Source: Pseudoalteromonas sp. T1lg88 (GTDB lineage: Bacteria; Pseudomonadota; Gammaproteobacteria; Enterobacterales; Alteromonadaceae). From it: DNA of 64,000 nucleotides. The stretch spans positions 271,900 to 335,899 of the forward strand of contig NZ_PQCF01000006.1 in assembly GCF_002964765.1 (NCBI RefSeq). The letters are read 5' to 3'. A program made the translations under genes and the position numbers. Shown here one piece after another: positions 30,567-39,193 of the stretch. The notes beneath the pieces are model-generated. The model was given only the letters and a program-made list of their open reading frames with translations, ran no database searches and had not been told where the DNA came from. The first letter of the stretch is position 1, and the number at the start of each line of letters is the position of its first letter.

Positions 30567-31835
30567 CTAAGATTTCGCATTCAGGAGACATTCGACCATA
30601 TCTACTGAAAACGTTGGGATACCTAGCTTACTTCTGACATCAGCCCGCTCACTAAAAGCATCATCAATAAAAATAGCTCCAGAGGCGTCAATGTAGTCTG
30701 ACTTTGGGCTCTTATCTTGTATGTGAATTACCTCATCAAAAATACCGGATAAGCGATACTCTCGCAGTGTTTGCTCTATATCGCGCTCATGACGGGTAAT
30801 CAAACTCACTTTCCCCCCTTTATTTATGCATTCATAAATTAACTTAAGCAGCGATGTGTTAACTTTGTCATTTACGATCAAGCAGTCATCAAAATCTGTG
30901 TAAAGGTGAGTAAAATTCAGATCACTGTGAAATTGATAAGATAGATTTCGGTAAAGCTTTACCTTCTGCTTATTAGGCAGTGCCTTTACCGATACACCTT
31001 CAGCAACTAACAATGACAACTCTGTAAAATTAATGCCATTGAAACGATTCGTAATCATAGAACCAGCAATACGCGTTGCAACCTCTAACAGACACAACTC
31101 GCCATTTTCATCTTCTTTAACCTGAAAAAACCAGGCTCCACGGAGCTCTAACCGCTGAGAAATCTTTAATGCAATATCGTAAAAGCGATCGTCGTTAGTT
31201 ACTAGTTCAGTTTCAACGGCGATGCCATTTCTCATTGAGCAGCGACGGCGAGGCCCTGCATACAACAGCTCGCCACCAGCATCACTTACACAATCCACTG
31301 TATATTCCGAACCAGGCAATAGCTCACAAAGTAAATCGTTGTCATTTAAGGCTTCTAAATCTGCACGGCTGTCAATTCGCTTGGTTCCAACGCTACCTTG
31401 GCCAACATCGGGCTTAGCAAAAAGAGGAAACGTTAAATTTTCGTCCCAGTGATTAAATAGAGTAGGAACGCGCACCACGTCTTCAAGACAAGCATAGGTT
31501 TTTTTCTTTGAGCGGCAAATATCATTTGTCTCGAAGCTTGAGGAGACTACCTTTGCATCTAATTGCTTTGCGTACTCAGTTAACTTAAGTGCGGCAGAGT
31601 CGTGTGCAGGAAACACGTGAGTAATTCCATGTTTTCCTATAAGCGCATTTAAAGAATCAATAAAATCAGCTTCATGTATAAAAGGAATGCCCAAAAATAC
31701 ATTTGCGTTTGAAATTTCAGTGTAGCAGTTTACGCTGTTAGCCCCGAAGACCTCGACACCTTTGACACCATACAATGAACGTACAATTTCATGCGCTATT
31801 TCTGTACCACATGGAACAACTAAAACTTTCATCAT
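30567..31835 (-). CDS. ATP-grasp ligase fused to HAD-like phosphatase domain
   Basis: A 422 aa two-domain protein. The front half is an ATP-grasp/CarB-like ligase: TYACLEDVVRVPTLFN, PLFAKPDVGQGSVGTKRI (ATP-binding loop) and LLEVATRIAGSMITNRFNG (Mg-binding). From about residue 310 a HAD domain follows: LYTDFDDCLIVN (DxD motif I), GGKVSLITRHERD (motif II) and AIFIDDAFSERADV (motif IV). The start at 31835 overlaps the LicD stop as ATGA. Both active sites look intact. A role in making or attaching a phospho- or amino-acyl group to the glycan is an inference from its LicD neighbour. Confidence 0.82.
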   Translation of the reverse strand: MMKVLVVPCGTEIAHEIVRSLYGVKGVEVFGANSVNCYTEISNANVFLGIPFIHEADFIDSLNALIGKHGITHVFPAHDSAALKLTEYAKQLDAKVVSSSFETNDICRSKKKTYACLEDVVRVPTLFNHWDENLTFPLFAKPDVGQGSVGTKRIDSRADLEALNDNDLLCELLPGSEYTVDCVSDAGGELLYAGPRRRCSMRNGIAVETELVTNDDRFYDIALKISQRLELRGAWFFQVKEDENGELCLLEVATRIAGSMITNRFNGINFTELSLLVAEGVSVKALPNKQKVKLYRNLSYQFHSDLNFTHLYTDFDDCLIVNDKVNTSLLKLIYECINKGGKVSLITRHERDIEQTLREYRLSGIFDEVIHIQDKSPKSDYIDASGAIFIDDAFSERADVRSKLGIPTFSVDMVECLLNAKS

Positions 31836-32578
31836 CGCCAATAAACATCCTCATAGTGAACCGCTTGCTGTATTTCTTCTTTAGTCGGGATTTTTTCCCA
31901 ATCACCATATCTTTTAACCAAAAAATCTTCCGGATTATTTGGGATTTTAAAATTAAAACCGTCGAAGTTACACGTCTTTAAATCATCAAAAAGTTGCTTT
32001 CCATAGTATATTTTCCCGGCATTTGTGTAGTAACTTCCTTGAAAATTCACAGCTCTCAATCTCTCTAAATTACACGCTATACTTTTTATAAATTTAGATT
32101 TCAAAACAAAAGAAAGCTTATGAAGGTAAGCGGAAGACTTGGTGAAAAAAGAATGCAAAAGCCTAGCGAACCTGTTCTGTGGTCTAATATAAAAAGGGTA
32201 TATATCAATACACAACCCCAAGTCATTATTAATCATAGTATGGTTATACAACTCCCATTCAGTTTCCTTAGCATCAACCTTTGTTTTTTGATCAGAAACC
32301 CTCATAACCCAATCATAATAGTTATGATTTTTTTGCGAATAGAAATTGCAACCAGATAATGAAGTAAATATTTTATTTAACTTATATTGATACCTTGCAG
32401 GAATGGCGATATCAAAGTCATCATCCCATGGAATAAAACCTTTGTGTCGAACAGCACCAAGCAATGTGCCATAAACAAGAATATATGGAATGTCATTCTC
32501 ATCCAACAAATCAGTTATTAAAACAGCCATATCCAATAGCTTTTTTCTTGTCTCTTCTTTTGTTAATTTAATAGCCAC
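31832..32578 (-). CDS. LicD-family phosphotransferase
   Basis: A 248 aa LicD-domain protein (nucleotidyltransferase fold). The family signature LLGAVRHKGFIPWDDD lies at about residue 39-54, followed by DIAIP; later come DLGLCIDIYPF and a C-terminal RYGDWEKIP motif typical of the family. LicD members move phosphocholine or other CDP-linked groups to glycans. It is the first of a coupled pair with the ATP-grasp/HAD protein. The group transferred is unknown; no choline kinase or LicB/C gene is nearby. Confidence 0.88.
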   Translation of the reverse strand: MAIKLTKEETRKKLLDMAVLITDLLDENDIPYILVYGTLLGAVRHKGFIPWDDDFDIAIPARYQYKLNKIFTSLSGCNFYSQKNHNYYDWVMRVSDQKTKVDAKETEWELYNHTMINNDLGLCIDIYPFYIRPQNRFARLLHSFFTKSSAYLHKLSFVLKSKFIKSIACNLERLRAVNFQGSYYTNAGKIYYGKQLFDDLKTCNFDGFNFKIPNNPEDFLVKRYGDWEKIPTKEEIQQAVHYEDVYWR

Positions 32579-32805
32579 TCTTAATCACCGTAATTTACTT
32601 TCTTTTGTACCTATCTCATTCTTGATAAATATCTTTAAATCCCATCTAAATCAAATTTTTCAAGTCATAAAAAAGAGATTCACTCTCAGCTTCGAAGATA
32701 GACTCCATTTTGGGTGAATAGACTACTTCAAAAATTTTTTCAAATCATCCTTCTCAATCACCAGCAATAGCGAACAAATCTATATTATGCTTGTTAAACG
32801 TATCC
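32579..32805 (-). other. possible gene remnant between aminotransferase and LicD
   Basis: Minus-strand frames contain protein-like stretches (VCRDTFNKHNIDLFAIAGD, then VYSPKMESIFEAESESLF) interrupted by several stops. They may be the rest of a decayed gene; I do not recognise it. Confidence 0.3.
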
Positions 32806-33918
32806 CTACATACTTCCATAACCACACGCTAATTTTACAACCTCAACAACTTTCTCTACTTCCTCTTTAGCTAAACAGGTGTGAATAGGTAAACAAATAA
32901 CGCAGTCAGAAATCTGTTTAGCAGAATTGAAGATTTCATTGTTGTTTTTATAAGCATCAAAATCAGTGATTAATGGGTAAAAGTATTTCCTTGCCAAAAT
33001 ATTATTACCTTTTAAATATTCAAAAAGCTCATCACGAGAACAACCAAACTCAGATTCATCTACTAATATTGGAAAATACGAATAATTGGGCTGCACATTA
33101 TCAGTTGGTGTAAATAATTTAATACCTTTCACCGTCCCTAGATGCTTATGATAATAGTCAGATACGTCTTTACGTTTCAAAATGGCTTGATCGATATGGT
33201 TTAAGGTAACAAGACCAAACGCTGCCTGTACCTCATTTAGCTTGGCATTCATACCGCACTGAGAAATAGCTGTTTCAGATTCGAATCCAAAGTTTTTCAA
33301 TTGATCGAGCTTTTCTTTCATCTCTAAGCTATGACAAACAACTGCACCGCCTTCGATGGTTGAATAGGTTTTCGTTGCGTGAAAGCTCAGTATTGCAGCA
33401 TCACCATAATTTAAAATAGAGATCTCATTTTCTTTAACACCAAAGGCATGAGCTGCATCATAAATAATTTTTAAATTATGCTTATCTGCTATTTTTTGAA
33501 GCGCCTGATGATCGCATGGGTTGCCATAAACATGGACAGGTAAGATAGCACAGGTTCTTTCAGTAATTGCCTGCTCTACTTTATCGGGAGAGATGTTAAA
33601 GGTATCTGGATCAATATCAACAAAAATTGGGGTTAACTTATTCCATTTTATTGCATGACTGGTTGCAACAAATGTATATGGAGTTGTAATTACCTCACCT
33701 TCTAAATCTAATGCTTGTAACGCAGTGATCAATGCCAATGTGCCATTAGAAAATAAGCTGATATAAGGCACATCCAAATAGTTACACAAGGCTTGCTCTA
33801 ACTTTTGATGGTACTGACCGCTATTTGTTAACCATTTGCTGTCCCAAATATCTTTCAGTAAAGGAGTAAGCTCTTCCAAAGGTGGCAAAAGTGGTGATGT
33901 CACGGTAATTTTATTCAT
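32806..33918 (-). CDS. DegT/DnrJ/EryC1-family sugar aminotransferase
   Basis: A PLP-dependent nucleotide-sugar aminotransferase of 370 aa. Family motifs are FSNGTLALITALQAL, TTPYTFVATSHAI, DAAHAFGV with the cofactor Asp, and LSFHATKTYSTIEGGA with Lys183 as the Schiff-base residue. It is the only aminotransferase near rmlA and rmlB, and no rmlC or rmlD is present. The expected product is therefore a dTDP-amino-dideoxyhexose such as dTDP-Qui4N (VioA-like); the position aminated is inferred. Confidence 0.9.
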   Translation of the reverse strand: MNKITVTSPLLPPLEELTPLLKDIWDSKWLTNSGQYHQKLEQALCNYLDVPYISLFSNGTLALITALQALDLEGEVITTPYTFVATSHAIKWNKLTPIFVDIDPDTFNISPDKVEQAITERTCAILPVHVYGNPCDHQALQKIADKHNLKIIYDAAHAFGVKENEISILNYGDAAILSFHATKTYSTIEGGAVVCHSLEMKEKLDQLKNFGFESETAISQCGMNAKLNEVQAAFGLVTLNHIDQAILKRKDVSDYYHKHLGTVKGIKLFTPTDNVQPNYSYFPILVDESEFGCSRDELFEYLKGNNILARKYFYPLITDFDAYKNNNEIFNSAKQISDCVICLPIHTCLAKEEVEKVVEVVKLACGYGSM

Positions 33919-33924
33919 AACTTG

Positions 33925-35361
33925 TTATGCCTTGCTCGGCTTAATAAGCCGGGTAAACTGTTTTATAAGATCTCGTTCAAACAATACGAGCATGAGAAAA
34001 TACAATGAAATAGCGACAATAATAGTACCCAGCAACTGCTGTGAATAACTTTGTGTTATGTTGTTTATGGTCCAATAAGCAAGAGCATTTGAAAGTAATG
34101 CAAAGCACCATATAGGAAAGATGTTTATCAATTGTTTTATTGGCGATAGAGTCGTTAATTTTCCGGTGTAGTATGTATTAATTAACAATGCGATATAAGA
34201 CTGAATAGCTATGCCTATGCAGATGGCCTTAACGCCCAAAGGAACAGTGACAATCAACATCACAGTAGTAACGCTTTTTTTAATAATCTCAAGCTTTAAA
34301 AATAAATCAGAACGCCCTTTCACTTGCAAAATATTTAAATTAATCGCATGTATAGGCATCAGCATAAAGCCAATACAAAGCAGCATCACATATGGAATGG
34401 AATCTACCCATTGCTCCCCTAAGACTAAGTGAATTAGGGGCGTAGCAATGGCTCCTATACCAACAATCAGCGGAAAAATAACAAGTGCTGCTAAGCGCAA
34501 TGTCATTAAGTAAGCTTGATCCAGTCGCTTTGCCTCGTTTTGAATATGACTTAATAGTGGATAAGTAACACGCTGAATAACAGTTGTCAGCGTTGCTGCT
34601 GGCACCATAGTAAGTTGATTTGCCTGGGTGAAATAACCTACATCTTTTGCACTAAAAGCCTTGCCAATGATCAACTGGTAAATATTTTTATAAAGGGTAT
34701 CAATTAATCCCGACAACAAAAGCTTCGAGCCAAAGCCAAACATATAGTTAAATGAATCTCTTGAAAATCTTTCTTTTGGCCACCAAGGATGAAACAGCAT
34801 TAAAAAAAGGCTATTACAAGCACTCATTATCAGCATTTGTGCTATTAGGGCCCACACGCCAAAACCATGATATGCCATGCTAATAGCTACTGAGCTACTT
34901 AAAAGTGCGCTTAGCAAAGATGCTTTCGCTTGTGTTTTAAAGTCCATTTCTATGGTTAATTTTGCACGCTGTATAACCGAAAAAGCACTAAAAACAACAT
35001 TTAAACCTAAAATGCGTAGTAACTCTGTCAGTTCATCAAGCTGATAAAAGCTCGCAATCAAAGGGGCCGCTATATACAAAACAGCGTAACAAGTAACAGC
35101 AACCAGCACATTAAAATAAAATGCAGTTGAAAAGTCAGCTTCGGTGCAGTCTACTTTGCGAATCAACGCTGAGCTAAAACCGGCATCAACAAAAACTTGT
35201 GAGAGGGCAATAAAAACTGCAAGCATGCCTACTAAGCCAAAAGCTTTTGGCCCTATCATATTGGCTAAAACCAACATCACAATCAGTTGCATAGCTTGAG
35301 TGGTTAAGCGTTCTATAGCACTCCACTTTAAGCCACTTGCCGCTTTAGCCCTTAAGTCCAT
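33925..35361 (-). CDS. Wzx flippase (MOP superfamily, WzxC-like)
   Basis: A 478 aa membrane protein with 12-14 helices that should flip polyprenyl-linked repeat units across the inner membrane. The N-terminal AASGLKWSAIERLTTQAMQL and the following MIGPKAFGLVGM are characteristic of the lipopolysaccharide/colanic acid exporters. It begins one base after rmlA ends on the opposite reading order and is followed, seven bases later, by the aminotransferase gene, so it is part of one operon. Confidence 0.9.
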   Translation of the reverse strand: MDLRAKAASGLKWSAIERLTTQAMQLIVMLVLANMIGPKAFGLVGMLAVFIALSQVFVDAGFSSALIRKVDCTEADFSTAFYFNVLVAVTCYAVLYIAAPLIASFYQLDELTELLRILGLNVVFSAFSVIQRAKLTIEMDFKTQAKASLLSALLSSSVAISMAYHGFGVWALIAQMLIMSACNSLFLMLFHPWWPKERFSRDSFNYMFGFGSKLLLSGLIDTLYKNIYQLIIGKAFSAKDVGYFTQANQLTMVPAATLTTVIQRVTYPLLSHIQNEAKRLDQAYLMTLRLAALVIFPLIVGIGAIATPLIHLVLGEQWVDSIPYVMLLCIGFMLMPIHAINLNILQVKGRSDLFLKLEIIKKSVTTVMLIVTVPLGVKAICIGIAIQSYIALLINTYYTGKLTTLSPIKQLINIFPIWCFALLSNALAYWTINNITQSYSQQLLGTIIVAISLYFLMLVLFERDLIKQFTRLIKPSKA

Positions 35362-36234
35362 TTACTTTAATAATCCAGCCAAATACTCGCCGTAATTATT
35401 CTTACGTAATAGCTGTGCTTGCCCTTGTAGTTGCTCAGCAGTCAACCAGCCGTTATGAAAGGCTATTTCTTCTAAGCAAGCAATTTTAAAGCCCTGGCGC
35501 TTTTCTACCGTTTCTACAAACTGTGCGGCTTCCAGTAAACTTTCATGTGTGCCTGTATCTAGCCAAGCGAAGCCACGACCTAGCATTTCGACGTTTAACT
35601 TGCCTTGTTGTAAATACATTTCGTTTAAACATGTAATTTCCAGCTCACCACGGTCTGATGGCTTAACCTCTTTTGCCATTTCAATAACCGAATTATCATA
35701 GAAATAAAGCCCTGTTACCGCGTAATTCGATTTAGGCTGAGCTGGTTTTTCTTCAATAGAAATAGCTTTTAGTTGGCTGTCAAACTCCACGACACCAAAA
35801 CGTTCAGGGTCTTTCACTTGGTAGCCAAAAACAGTAGCTCCTTGACCTTGCTTGGCTTGTTCAACAGCATGTTTTAGTTTGGGTGAAAAGCCTTGGCCAT
35901 AGAAGATATTGTCGCCTAACACCAAACAAACATCATCTTTACCAATAAAATCTTCACCAATAATAAAGGCTTGAGCTAAACCATCAGGGCTTGGTTGAAT
36001 AGCATATTCAAGTGCAATCCCGAATTGAGAACCATCTCCTAATAAGCGTCTGAACGAGTCGCTATCTTCAGGAGTTGTTATAATTAATATCTCTTTTATT
36101 CCCGCGAGCATCAATACTGATAGCGGGTAATAAATCATCGGTTTATCGTATATGGGTAGCAGCTGCTTTGATACTCCCATGGTGATTGGGTACAATCTCG
36201 TTCCAGAACCGCCTGCTAAAATTATTCCTTTCAT
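35362..36234 (-). CDS. rmlA: glucose-1-phosphate thymidylyltransferase
   Basis: Makes dTDP-glucose. The protein (290 aa) opens with [20 protein letters not shown], the nucleotide-binding signature, with [16 protein letters not shown] next, and contains [19 protein letters not shown] for the sugar site. Length and motifs are those of RmlA rather than GalU or RffH-like distant forms. It lies between rmlB and wzx with spacing below 20 bases. Confidence 0.96.
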   Translation of the reverse strand: MKGIILAGGSGTRLYPITMGVSKQLLPIYDKPMIYYPLSVLMLAGIKEILIITTPEDSDSFRRLLGDGSQFGIALEYAIQPSPDGLAQAFIIGEDFIGKDDVCLVLGDNIFYGQGFSPKLKHAVEQAKQGQGATVFGYQVKDPERFGVVEFDSQLKAISIEEKPAQPKSNYAVTGLYFYDNSVIEMAKEVKPSDRGELEITCLNEMYLQQGKLNVEMLGRGFAWLDTGTHESLLEAAQFVETVEKRQGFKIACLEEIAFHNGWLTAEQLQGQAQLLRKNNYGEYLAGLLK

Positions 36235-36252
36235 TACTACCTCTATACTTCC

Positions 36253-37311
36253 TTAAGCGCCAATACGCTCTAGGCGATATGAACCATCCAACACTCGTTG
36301 CCACCAGTTTGGGTTATCTAAATACCAAGTTACTGTTTTACGAATGCCAGACTCAAATGTTTCTTCCGGTTTCCAGCCCAGCTCTTTTTCTATTTTGCTC
36401 GCATCAATGGCATAACGAACATCATGCCCTGGACGATCGGTAACATAAGTAATTAAGTCTTCGTAATTAGTTACACCTATTGGCTTATTTGGAACCAGCT
36501 CTTCCAATAACCTACAGATCGTTTGCACCACATCAATATTGGCTTTCTCGTTATGCCCGCCAATATTATATGTTTCACCAATTTCACCTTGTGTGACCAC
36601 TGTATATAAAGCCTTTGCATGATCTTCAACGTAAAGCCAATCTCTAATTTGCAAGCCATTGCCATACACAGGTAACGGCTTCCCTTCCAATGCGTTTAAA
36701 ATCATGTGAGGGATTAGCTTTTCAGGAAAATGGTATGGGCCATAATTATTCGAACAATTTGTGATAATTGTCGGAAGCCCAAAGGTTCTGAGCCATGCAC
36801 GTACTAGGTGATCACTAGATGCTTTACTTGCAGAATAAGGGGAGCTTGGCGCATAAGGCGTGGTTTCTGTAAATAAATCATTAGTACCTTCTAGGTCACC
36901 ATATACTTCATCTGTAGAAATATGATGAAAACGAAACGCCGCTTTTTTATCCGCACTTAAGGTATCCCAATAATTTTTCGCTGCTTCAAGCAATGTAAAT
37001 GTGCCAATAATATTGGTTTGCATAAAGTCGCTTGGACCATCAATAGAGCGGTCAACATGAGACTCAGCGGCAAGGTGCATCACAGCATCAGGTTGATGTA
37101 ATTTAAAAACCCGGTTTACCTCAGTAGCATTACATATATCCACTTGTTCAAACGCATAACGCGAGTTTGATGATGCAGGTAATACCGATTCTAAATTACC
37201 TGCATATGTCAATTTATCAAGGTTAACGACTTCATCATTCGTATTTTCAATAATATGACGAACGACAGCAGAACCAATAAAGCCTGCCCCACCTGTTACT
37301 AAAATTTTCAT
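36253..37311 (-). CDS. rmlB: dTDP-glucose 4,6-dehydratase
   Basis: Turns dTDP-glucose into dTDP-4-keto-6-deoxyglucose, substrate of the aminotransferase at 32806. The extended SDR shows [14 protein letters not shown] at residues 7-20, the Asp134-Glu135 pair in STDEVYGDL and Tyr159 in YSASK. At 352 aa it is normal. The absence of rmlC/rmlD here argues that the product is not rhamnose. Confidence 0.96.
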   Translation of the reverse strand: MKILVTGGAGFIGSAVVRHIIENTNDEVVNLDKLTYAGNLESVLPASSNSRYAFEQVDICNATEVNRVFKLHQPDAVMHLAAESHVDRSIDGPSDFMQTNIIGTFTLLEAAKNYWDTLSADKKAAFRFHHISTDEVYGDLEGTNDLFTETTPYAPSSPYSASKASSDHLVRAWLRTFGLPTIITNCSNNYGPYHFPEKLIPHMILNALEGKPLPVYGNGLQIRDWLYVEDHAKALYTVVTQGEIGETYNIGGHNEKANIDVVQTICRLLEELVPNKPIGVTNYEDLITYVTDRPGHDVRYAIDASKIEKELGWKPEETFESGIRKTVTWYLDNPNWWQRVLDGSYRLERIGA

Positions 37312-37313
37312 AA

Positions 37314-38048
37314 TTACCTAAGATATTTAATAAAACCGTGTAAGGCATAGTGCATTAATAAATAAAATGAAAGAAATACATTTAGATTTAAATGACTTCG
37401 ATAGAAAAACCACTGGCTTTTAATGATTTTGAACTTATTTTTTGTCATACCTGTATCGGTAGAGTAATACGCCAAAACATCAGGCAACCCTTTTGCAACC
37501 ACGCCGGTTTTTAAAATACTTAGCCACAATGCGTAATCTTGACGTTTTCGAATTTTAGGCATGTAAATTTTACCTAAAATATCAGTATCATAAATAGCAG
37601 TTAAACAACCTATATAATTTGTTTTTAGCAACTGCTTATAAGTCGCGCTTTCAGGTGAATAAACAACTCCTCGTTGACCTGAAACATTAAATTTTTGATA
37701 AGCGTGATACGTAAAAGCATAGTTATTTTCAAGCATGAAGTTAATTTGCTTAATTAGCTTGTCTCGATGCCAATAATCATCTGCATCCAAAAAAGCAATA
37801 AAACGTCCTGATGCTTTTTCAATCGCTTTATTACGACTTACGCCAGCTCCTGAATTAGATTTGTTATTAAAAAAATGGACTCTGGGATCATCGAACTTTT
37901 TAACAATATTTGCTGAGTTATCGCTTGAGCAATCATTGACAATGATCAACTCCCAATTACTGTATGTTTGCTGGATAACACTATTTATGGCTCTTTCAAT
38001 CGTTTTTTCTGCATTGTAACAAGGCATAATAATAGAAACTAAGCTCAT
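37314..38048 (-). CDS. glycosyltransferase family 2
   Basis: A short 244 aa GT-A transferase. [20 protein letters not shown] opens it, [15 protein letters not shown] holds the nucleotide Asp and [16 protein letters not shown] the DxD motif, followed by KRQDYALWL, a motif of this capsule/O-antigen group. The C-terminal 30 residues are hydrophobic and may hold the enzyme to the membrane. It lies two bases behind rmlB. Confidence 0.92.
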   Translation of the reverse strand: MSLVSIIMPCYNAEKTIERAINSVIQQTYSNWELIIVNDCSSDNSANIVKKFDDPRVHFFNNKSNSGAGVSRNKAIEKASGRFIAFLDADDYWHRDKLIKQINFMLENNYAFTYHAYQKFNVSGQRGVVYSPESATYKQLLKTNYIGCLTAIYDTDILGKIYMPKIRKRQDYALWLSILKTGVVAKGLPDVLAYYSTDTGMTKNKFKIIKSQWFFYRSHLNLNVFLSFYLLMHYALHGFIKYLR

Positions 38049-38103
38049 TATTTTTCCATCCCCAATAAAACCACCTTGGCATTTTCAAATAAAATTTTCA
38101 GGT

Positions 38104-38235
38104 CTAAAAAGCCTCTTCGGCTTTAGTATAATAAATATTAGTTTCCTGTGTGAGTTTTGCTTGCCTTGTCGACATAAATGAAGTGGCCGATTTACATCCG
38201 AAAGCCACTAACTTACTATCAAAATCACCAGGCAT
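38104..38235 (-). other. 43-codon open frame, possible gene remnant
   Basis: ATG to TAG, encoding a protein-like peptide (starts MPGDFDSKLVAFGC, ends YYTKAEEAF), with a continuing protein-like frame beyond the stop. It sits between wzz and the GT2 gene. It may be the rest of a lost gene of the locus; I do not recognise it. Confidence 0.3.
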
Positions 38236-38238
38236 GTA

Positions 38239-39180
38239 TTAATCCTTTACGATAAAGCGAATAAGAACTAATAATGTAGAAATCCCCCCGCCCAGCAAAA
38301 CGAAAATAACTACGACCAAAGCTCGGTTAGGCTCTGATTTATTTTCTGAAACTACTGCAGGGTCTATCGTCTTAAGAGCATACTCTATACGTACACTTGC
38401 CAACATTTTTGTTTGCTGCTGTTGTTCTATTAACTGATAAAATACCTTCTGCATATCGGCGATCGAGGTTTCCAGCAGCGCATTATTTAGATATTCAATA
38501 CTATTATCGGCATCTGCAATATCGTTTGCTCGCATTGTATTATTGAGCTGTTCAATTAGCTTATCTGTAAGTTCCTTAGCTGCAACCGGTGAATAATGTT
38601 TAACCGATATTTTCACTAACCCTGTATCTTTGTCTTGCGTAACATTTAAGAACTGTTTAGTGAATTTGTAATGCACTTCTAGCAAACTAGGCTCAGCCTG
38701 TTTCGACGCCCTTACTTCACGCACCCACACACCTTTTTCAGCATCATACACCTCTGGATCGTACAGAATCTTGTTACTTGCTTGATCCCAGCCAATAGCC
38801 GCCATAATCATGGGCTTCAGATTATGTTCTTTTACAAATTCACCAATAAAAGAGCGACTTTTTAATAACTCCAGTGCGATAGTGGTCTTATCAGCGCTTC
38901 CGCTTCCAAGGTTTACACCAGCAAGAGAGGCTAGACCGCCAAATTGGCCCGCTAAAGCTGATAGCCCACCACTTTGGTTATCTTCAGCGGGAGCTAAAAG
39001 TGCCTCACTTTTGTATATGTTTGGCAGACTCAATGCGTACACGACTGATATAACAGCTGCGAATATAGTTGTGCCGATAATGATCCACTTGCCTTGCCAC
39101 AGTGCCAAAAACAGCTCTTTTAAATCAATCTCATCATCGGCAATAGTGACTTGTTGCATCTGAATATTTTGGTTATTCAT
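38239..39180 (-). CDS. Wzz-type chain-length regulator
   Basis: A polysaccharide co-polymerase without a kinase domain, 313 aa. DDEIDLKELFLALWQGKWIIIG contains the first membrane helix, a large periplasmic domain with predicted coiled coil (NNALLETSIADMQKVFYQLI) follows, and the second helix VVVIFVLLGGGISTLLVL lies at the C-terminus. The Pro-rich motif before it (SEPNRA) fits the family. It would set polymer length with Wzy. The start at 39180 with AAGGA ten bases before it is preferred over a GTG at 39219. Confidence 0.9.
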   Translation of the reverse strand: MNNQNIQMQQVTIADDEIDLKELFLALWQGKWIIIGTTIFAAVISVVYALSLPNIYKSEALLAPAEDNQSGGLSALAGQFGGLASLAGVNLGSGSADKTTIALELLKSRSFIGEFVKEHNLKPMIMAAIGWDQASNKILYDPEVYDAEKGVWVREVRASKQAEPSLLEVHYKFTKQFLNVTQDKDTGLVKISVKHYSPVAAKELTDKLIEQLNNTMRANDIADADNSIEYLNNALLETSIADMQKVFYQLIEQQQQTKMLASVRIEYALKTIDPAVVSENKSEPNRALVVVIFVLLGGGISTLLVLIRFIVKD

Positions 39181-39193
39181 TAATTGCTGTTCC

